NCBI RefSeq assembly: GCF_001864895.1 | Contig: NZ_MJGO01000037.1 | Span: 604,759-668,758, forward strand | Length of the DNA: 64,000 bases | DNA from: Curtobacterium sp. MCBA15_009 | GTDB lineage: Bacteria > Actinomycetota > Actinomycetes > Actinomycetales > Microbacteriaceae | Reading direction: 5' to 3' | In this document: positions 59,696-64,000 of the stretch, one piece after another | Numbering within the stretch: position 1 is the stretch's first letter | Layout of the letters: each line of letters opens with the position of its first letter | Program-made: the position numbers and the translations under genes | Notes under the pieces: model-generated | What the model saw: the letters and a program-made list of their open reading frames with translations, nothing else | The model's database searches: none | Told to the model about the DNA's origin: nothing

Positions 59696-59804
59696 AGGCT
59701 GAACCTCCGGATCACACGATCCGATCGCGACGCCGCACCCCTCCTGACGCCCGACGGATCACCGCCGATCCGCCGCCCCGCAGTCAGCGAAAGAGGAGAA
59801 CCCC

Positions 59805-60848
59805 ATGCGCGCCGTCGTGTTCGAGCAGTACCAGACCTTCCCGTCTCTGACGGAGGTCCCGAAGCCCACCCCCGGGCCGGGGGAGGTGCTGCTCAAGGTC
59901 GCCGGTGCCGGGGCCTGCCACTCGGACGTCGCCGTGTACCGCGAGTTCCAGGAGGGCCAGCCGGGTGCCCAGGCCCCCGCGTTCGTGCTCGGTCACGAGA
60001 ACTCCGGCTGGGTCGAGGCCGTCGGCGACGGGGTCACCGGTTTCGCCGAGGGTGACGCCTACCTGGTGTACGGGCCGGTCGGCTGCGGGCACTGCTCGTA
60101 CTGCTCGAAGGGGCAGGACACCTACTGCGAGAACGCCGCGACGAACCCGTACATGGGCATCGGCCTCGGGCGCGACGGTGGCATGGCGGAGTACGTGACC
60201 GTCCCGGCGCGGAACCTCGTGCCGCTCGGCGACGCCGACCCGATCGCGGCCGCACCGCTCAGCGACGCCGCGCTCACGCCGTACCACGCGATCAAGAACT
60301 CCCTGCCGAACCTGGCGGGCGGCGGCAAGTACGCGCTGGTCGTCGGGCTGGGCGGGCTCGGGCAGATCGCCGTGCAGATCCTCACCGCGCTCACCGGTGC
60401 CACGGTCATCGCCACGGACATGAAGCAGGACGCGATGGACCGCGCTGCCGCCCGGGGCGCGATCACGGTGCCCGGCGGCCCGGACCAGGCCGCGGCGATC
60501 CGCGAGATCACCGGCGGACGTGGCGTCGATGCGGCCTTCGACTTCGTCGGCGCCACCCCCACGATCACGCTCGCGCAGGCGTCGATGGCGGTCGGCGGCC
60601 GGTTCACCGTCGTCGGGATCGCGGGCGGCACCACCGAGTGGAACTTCTTCTCGACGCCGTACGAGTCGACCATCACGAACACGTACTGGGGCACCATCGA
60701 GGACCTGCACGAGGTCGTCGCCATGTACCGCGCGGGGCAGATCGTCCCCGACGTCGAGCGCTACGCGCTGTCGGACGCGCTCGAGGCGTACCGCAAGCTC
60801 GAGGCCGGCGAGCTCTCGGGCCGCGCGGTGGTCGTCCCGACGCTCTGA
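59805..60848 (+). CDS. Zinc-dependent alcohol dehydrogenase (ADH-A-like)
   Basis: A 347-residue medium-chain dehydrogenase. Catalytic zinc ligands include Cys38 and His64 (LGHENSG); structural zinc is held by Cys94, Cys97, Cys100 and Cys108. The Rossmann motif is VVGLGGLGQIAVQI. Segments such as SDAALTPYHAIK and PYESTITNTYWGTIEDL follow the layout of Rhodococcus ruber ADH-A, an NAD-dependent secondary-alcohol dehydrogenase. GAGGAG lies 6-7 nt before ATG 59805 and the leader is ~100 nt. Confidence 0.92.
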   Translation: MRAVVFEQYQTFPSLTEVPKPTPGPGEVLLKVAGAGACHSDVAVYREFQEGQPGAQAPAFVLGHENSGWVEAVGDGVTGFAEGDAYLVYGPVGCGHCSYCSKGQDTYCENAATNPYMGIGLGRDGGMAEYVTVPARNLVPLGDADPIAAAPLSDAALTPYHAIKNSLPNLAGGGKYALVVGLGGLGQIAVQILTALTGATVIATDMKQDAMDRAAARGAITVPGGPDQAAAIREITGGRGVDAAFDFVGATPTITLAQASMAVGGRFTVVGIAGGTTEWNFFSTPYESTITNTYWGTIEDLHEVVAMYRAGQIVPDVERYALSDALEAYRKLEAGELSGRAVVVPTL

Positions 60849-60905
60849 CGGACAGTGCCCGCGGCGCCCTTGACGGGTGTCGCGGGCGGGGTGATCCTTG
60901 CCCGC

Positions 60906-61310
60906 ATGAGCCTGTTCATCAGCTGCCCGGTCGAGAGCGTCGAACGCGCGACCGCCTTCTACAGCGCACTCGGCTGGACGCAGGACACCACGATGTCCCG
61001 CGACGACGTGTCGTGCTTCGCGATCACGCCCGGGCAGTTCGTCATGCTCGCCAGCCGTGCGGTGTACGCGAGCGTCGGCGGGACCGAGGACCTCGTCGGC
61101 GGTCCGGACACACCCTCGAAGGTGACGGTCTCGTTCGACCTGGCCAGCCGCGAGGCGGTCGACGACCTGGTGGAGCGAGCCGCCGCCGCCGGGGGGCGGG
61201 TCGGGGACACCGACGACTTCCCGTTCATGTACCAGCGCCAGTTCGACGACCCCGACGGGTACCACTACTCGCCGTTCTGGATGAAGCCGGGAACGGGACC
61301 GACGCCCTGA
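60906..61310 (+). CDS. VOC family protein (glyoxalase/bleomycin-resistance fold)
   Basis: A 134-residue vicinal-oxygen-chelate domain. VESVERATAFYSALGW and FDDPDGYHYSPFWM are the diagnostic ends of the paired beta-alpha-beta-beta-beta units. Metal ligands are incomplete, as in many YaeR/bleomycin-type members, so the reaction is uncertain. No Shine-Dalgarno sequence is obvious at ATG 60906. Confidence 0.85.
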   Translation: MSLFISCPVESVERATAFYSALGWTQDTTMSRDDVSCFAITPGQFVMLASRAVYASVGGTEDLVGGPDTPSKVTVSFDLASREAVDDLVERAAAAGGRVGDTDDFPFMYQRQFDDPDGYHYSPFWMKPGTGPTP

Positions 61311-61357
61311 CGGCGACCGCGACCGTCATGCCGGCGCCCGCGACCCCGCCCCGGGTG

Positions 61358-63253
61358 TCAGCGCCCGGCGGCGTAGCCCTGCGCGCCCCGCGGGTTGGCG
61401 GCTGCGCCGAGGACGCCGGTCGACGGGTCGCGGGTGACGCAGGAGAGGCGACCGAGTGACCAGTCGCCGGCGCGCGTGACGACGTGCCCACGGGCCTCCA
61501 GGCCGGCGATCACCGCGTCGCCGAGCCGGTCCTCGACCACGAGCCCCGCCGGCTCCCACGTGCGCGGCCAGAACGAACCGGGGAACGACGTGGTGTGCAG
61601 GGCCGGGGCGTCGATGGCCTGCTGCGGCGAGTACCCGCCGACGATCCAGCGCAGCAGGAAGAGCAGCTGCCACTGGTCCTGCTGGTCGCCGCCCGGTGAG
61701 CCGAGGGCCGCGACCGGCTCGCCGTCCCGCAGCACGAGCGTCGGGGTGAGCGTCGTGCGCGGACGGTCCCCCGGACGCAGGGTCGAGGCCGTGTCCGGCT
61801 CGAGCCACGTCATCTGCAGGCGCGTGCCGAGGCAGAACCCGAGGCCGGGGATCGTCGGCGACGACTGCAGCCAGCCGCCGGACGGGGTCGCGCTGACGAT
61901 GTTGCCCCAGCGGTCGACGACGTCGATGTGGCAGGTGTCGCCGCGGGTCTCGCCGTCCGGGGCCACGAACGGTTCGCCGCGGTCCTCCACGGGAGCAGCG
62001 GGAGCGGCGGGAGCGGCGGGCGCGGCGGGCGGGCGACCGGCGCCCCGCGCGACCTGCACGGTCGGCTCGCCGAGCCCCGCCGGGCGCTCGGCGTCGTCGG
62101 GGGTACGGAACGGCGGCAGCACGTGCTCGACGCCCGCGACGGTGCCCGGGCGGAGCTCCGCGGACGCCCGGTCGCCGATGAGCGCGCGACGTTCGTCGGT
62201 GTAGGCGTCGGAGAGCAGGACGTCCATCGGGACGTCGCCGTCGCCGTAGAAGGCCTCGCGGTCGGCGAGCGCGAGCTTCTGCGCCTCGACGATCGTGTGC
62301 GCGCCGACCTCGGTGGACGGGTCGAGCAGTGCGTCGTCGAGGGGGTCGAGCAGGCGGAGCGTCTGCAGCAGCGCCGGCCCCTGCCCCCACGGCCCGGTCT
62401 TCGCGATCGTGCACCCGCGGAACGTCGCCGTCGTCGCCGGTTCGTAGGACGCCCGGAAGGCCGCGAGGTCCGACGCGCGGATCACCCCCGCGTGGTCGGT
62501 GCCGGAGGCGTGGCGGTGCGGTTCGCGGACGAACCGGTCGATCGCCTCGGCCACCATCCCCTCGGACCACTCGGTGCGGGCGGCGTCGATGCGGGCGGTC
62601 CGGGTGTCGGTGCCGGCACCGGCGGCGACGAGCCGGTCGAGCACCGAGGCGAGCGCCTCGTTGCGCACCAGGTCGCCGGCGGCCGGCACCGCACCGTCGG
62701 GCAGCCACTGCGCCGCGGACGTCGGCCAGTGCTGCCGGAACAGGTCGTGCACGGCCGTGATCGTGCGGACCACGGCGGGGGCGACGGGGTGGCCGTCGCG
62801 GGCGTAGCTGATGGCCGAGGCGAGGACGTCGGCGAGCTCCCACGTGCCGTGGTCGCGGAGCAGGAGCAGCCACGCGTCGACCGCGCCGGGGACCGTCGCG
62901 GCGAGGGCGCCGGACCCCGGCACGAGGGCGAGGCCCTCGGCGCGGTAGTGCTCAGGCGTCGCAGCGGCCGGTGCGGGGCCCTGCCCGACCAGCACGACCG
63001 GGGTCGGGTCCGTCGCCGTCGCGAACACCGCCGTCAGGTCGCCGCCCGGCCCGTTCAGGTGCGGCTCGACGACGTGCAGCACGAACGCCCCGGCGACCGC
63101 CGCGTCGAAGGCGTTCCCACCCCGCTCCAGCACGGACTGCGCGGTGGCCGTGGCGGTCCAGTGGGTCGCGGCGGCCATGCCGAAGGTGCCCTGCAGGTCG
63201 GGGCGCGTGGTGTGCCCGGCGGGCGGGACGAAGGCGGGGTTCGGCGTCGGCAT
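61358..63253 (-). CDS. Gamma-glutamyltransferase family protein
   Basis: A 631-residue Ntn-hydrolase proenzyme. AVAGAFVLHVVEPHLNGPGGDL marks the large subunit. The autoprocessing nucleophile is probably Thr440 in GDTCHIDVVDRWGNIVSATPSGGW, and GSPGGDQQ plus TLTPTLVLRDG belong to the small subunit. Just before the cut site, residues ~406-421 are a Pro-Ala-Ala repeat (61990-62035) absent from typical members. No signal peptide, unlike E. coli GGT; a cytoplasmic or non-classically exported amidohydrolase (for example a cephalosporin-acylase-like relative) is possible. ATG 63253. Confidence 0.88.
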   Translation of the reverse strand: MPTPNPAFVPPAGHTTRPDLQGTFGMAAATHWTATATAQSVLERGGNAFDAAVAGAFVLHVVEPHLNGPGGDLTAVFATATDPTPVVLVGQGPAPAAATPEHYRAEGLALVPGSGALAATVPGAVDAWLLLLRDHGTWELADVLASAISYARDGHPVAPAVVRTITAVHDLFRQHWPTSAAQWLPDGAVPAAGDLVRNEALASVLDRLVAAGAGTDTRTARIDAARTEWSEGMVAEAIDRFVREPHRHASGTDHAGVIRASDLAAFRASYEPATTATFRGCTIAKTGPWGQGPALLQTLRLLDPLDDALLDPSTEVGAHTIVEAQKLALADREAFYGDGDVPMDVLLSDAYTDERRALIGDRASAELRPGTVAGVEHVLPPFRTPDDAERPAGLGEPTVQVARGAGRPPAAPAAPAAPAAPVEDRGEPFVAPDGETRGDTCHIDVVDRWGNIVSATPSGGWLQSSPTIPGLGFCLGTRLQMTWLEPDTASTLRPGDRPRTTLTPTLVLRDGEPVAALGSPGGDQQDQWQLLFLLRWIVGGYSPQQAIDAPALHTTSFPGSFWPRTWEPAGLVVEDRLGDAVIAGLEARGHVVTRAGDWSLGRLSCVTRDPSTGVLGAAANPRGAQGYAAGR

Positions 63254-63414
63254 GGCCCCATCCTGTCCCAGCGCCGGCGGACAGGTGTCGCCGTACCCCC
63301 CTGTCACGGGGTTGTGCGCCCCGCGGTGAGAAGCGACCATCGTTCGGCGACTCGTGCAGGGCGAGCGCCGAACGACCGCGCAGGGGCGCGGCCGCTCCAC
63401 GAGGCAGGGACTCC

Positions 63415-64000
63415 ATGACCACCAACCACTCGACCGTCGTGCGCGCGCGCCGGTCCCTCCGCATCGCCGGGCTCGTCACGGCGCTCGCCGTGGCCGCGAC
63501 CGCACTCGTCGCGGGCGACCTCGCGGTGACCGCTCGTCCCGCTTCGGCGTCGGCGGTCTGGGTCGGCTCGGCACCGGCCGGCACCACGATCGCCCCCGGT
63601 GACCAGGTCACCTCGCCGAACGGCCAGTTCCGCCTCATCATGCAGGGCGACGGCAACCTGGTCGAGTACGGCATCGGGAACCAGGTGCTCTGGGCATCGA
63701 ACACGTCCGGTGCGCCGGGCGCGGTCGCCGTGGTCGGCAAGAACCGCGCGCTCGACATCACCAGGAACGGCAAGCGGCTCGCGCGCTGGGCCTCGGCCGG
63801 CACCGGGCAGTCGACGGCGCTCAAGGTCCGTGCCGACGGCACCATGGCGCTCCTGGCGGGCAAGAAGGTCGTCGTGAACTGGACGAACTTCCAGGACCGG
63901 GTCCTGTCCGGCAACCGCATCCTCGGCGGCACCGTCCTGCGTTCCGACACGAGCGCGACCCGCACCCTCAACATGCGCACCGACGGCAACCTCGTGCAGA
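63415..64000 (+). CDS. Secreted bulb-type lectin-domain protein (partial)
   Basis: 195 codons are present and the frame runs open to the window end. A signal peptide (~1-47, RPASASA) precedes B-lectin repeats: APAGTTIAPGDQVTSPNGQF, then MQGDGNLVEYG, close to the mannose-binding QxDxNxVxY motif, a degenerate VRADGTMALLAG, and MRTDGNLVQ at the edge. Such domains bind mannose or similar sugars on surfaces. The missing C-terminus may hold a catalytic or further lectin domain. It shares a 161-bp gap with the divergent gamma-glutamyltransferase gene. Confidence 0.88.
   Translation, partial: MTTNHSTVVRARRSLRIAGLVTALAVAATALVAGDLAVTARPASASAVWVGSAPAGTTIAPGDQVTSPNGQFRLIMQGDGNLVEYGIGNQVLWASNTSGAPGAVAVVGKNRALDITRNGKRLARWASAGTGQSTALKVRADGTMALLAGKKVVVNWTNFQDRVLSGNRILGGTVLRSDTSATRTLNMRTDGNLVQ

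Larger units (their letters stand above)
59377..59804. other. 428-bp intergenic region rich in repeats
   Basis: No convincing gene. From left to right it holds the osmC promoter with an operator-like palindrome (59437-59452), CGCGCGTG repeats forming a 22-bp perfect inverted repeat (59544-59625), an 11-bp direct repeat (59666-59695) over a TAGGCT -10 box, and a ~100-nt leader ending in GAGGAG before the alcohol dehydrogenase gene. Short open frames here have atypical composition and no start signals. Confidence 0.8.

Overview
The window is chromosomal DNA from a high-GC actinobacterium, most likely of the family Microbacteriaceae and possibly Curtobacterium or a close relative. The genus is inferred from memory of gene style; no alignment was run. 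Supporting signs are GC-rich third codon positions, frequent GTG starts, ATGA/GTGA overlaps inside operons, many leaderless promoters (TANNNT placed 6-7 nt before the start codon), a transglycosylase-LysM protein, two LytR-CpsA-Psr proteins and a MrpA-type fused antiporter subunit. I see no rRNA, tRNA, prophage, IS element or CRISPR array.

Layout. 1-783: a metal ABC permease (partial) divergent from its ATPase across a palindromic operator. 819-2857: two Gfo/Idh/MocA oxidoreductases. 3041-4228: a Fic protein. 4242-14364: a divergent uptake and catabolic island, with cutC, an M81 (MlrC-like) metallopeptidase and a ROK repressor leftward, and a complete family-5 oligopeptide ABC transporter plus a ROK sugar kinase rightward. 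This island carries two tandem 20-codon mini-ORFs between the permease genes. 14371-22189: mostly exported or membrane proteins (lipoprotein, HupE/UreJ-like protein, purple acid phosphatase-like phosphoesterase, GT39-type membrane protein, TlpA-like thioredoxin, S1 protease), with one frameshifted membrane gene among them.

22256-28878: small membrane proteins, a stress-type SDR, a Dabb protein, a second frameshifted gene, and two successive copies of a module made of an MmyB-type regulator divergent from an SDR. 29005-36314: pyruvate oxidase, PAP2 phosphatase, SoxR, a DUF218 protein, an aldo/keto reductase and an MFS transporter. 36319-42664: a six-gene Mrp Na+/H+ antiporter operon in which every junction is a 4-bp overlap. 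42793-44966: two divergent SDRs and a GntR regulator around a perfect operator.

45035-53461: DedA, SMP-30, RlmC, the transglycosylase-LysM protein behind a structured leader, and two LCP cell-wall ligases flanking MarR and GntR regulators. 53477-64000: a secreted unknown, a second stress-type SDR, TetR, DUF2795, ThrE, OsmC, zinc alcohol dehydrogenase, a VOC protein, gamma-glutamyltransferase and the start of a secreted bulb-lectin protein.

Non-coding structure is the less ordinary part. At least six intergenic palindromes share a GGAGGCGCGG or GGAGGCCCGTGG core. A 75-nt sequence next to one of them recurs at 60/75 identity inside the mnhD reading frame. Two other intergenic regions are built from CGCGCGTRG repeats, and a 31-bp near-perfect inverted repeat sits at 27133-27206.
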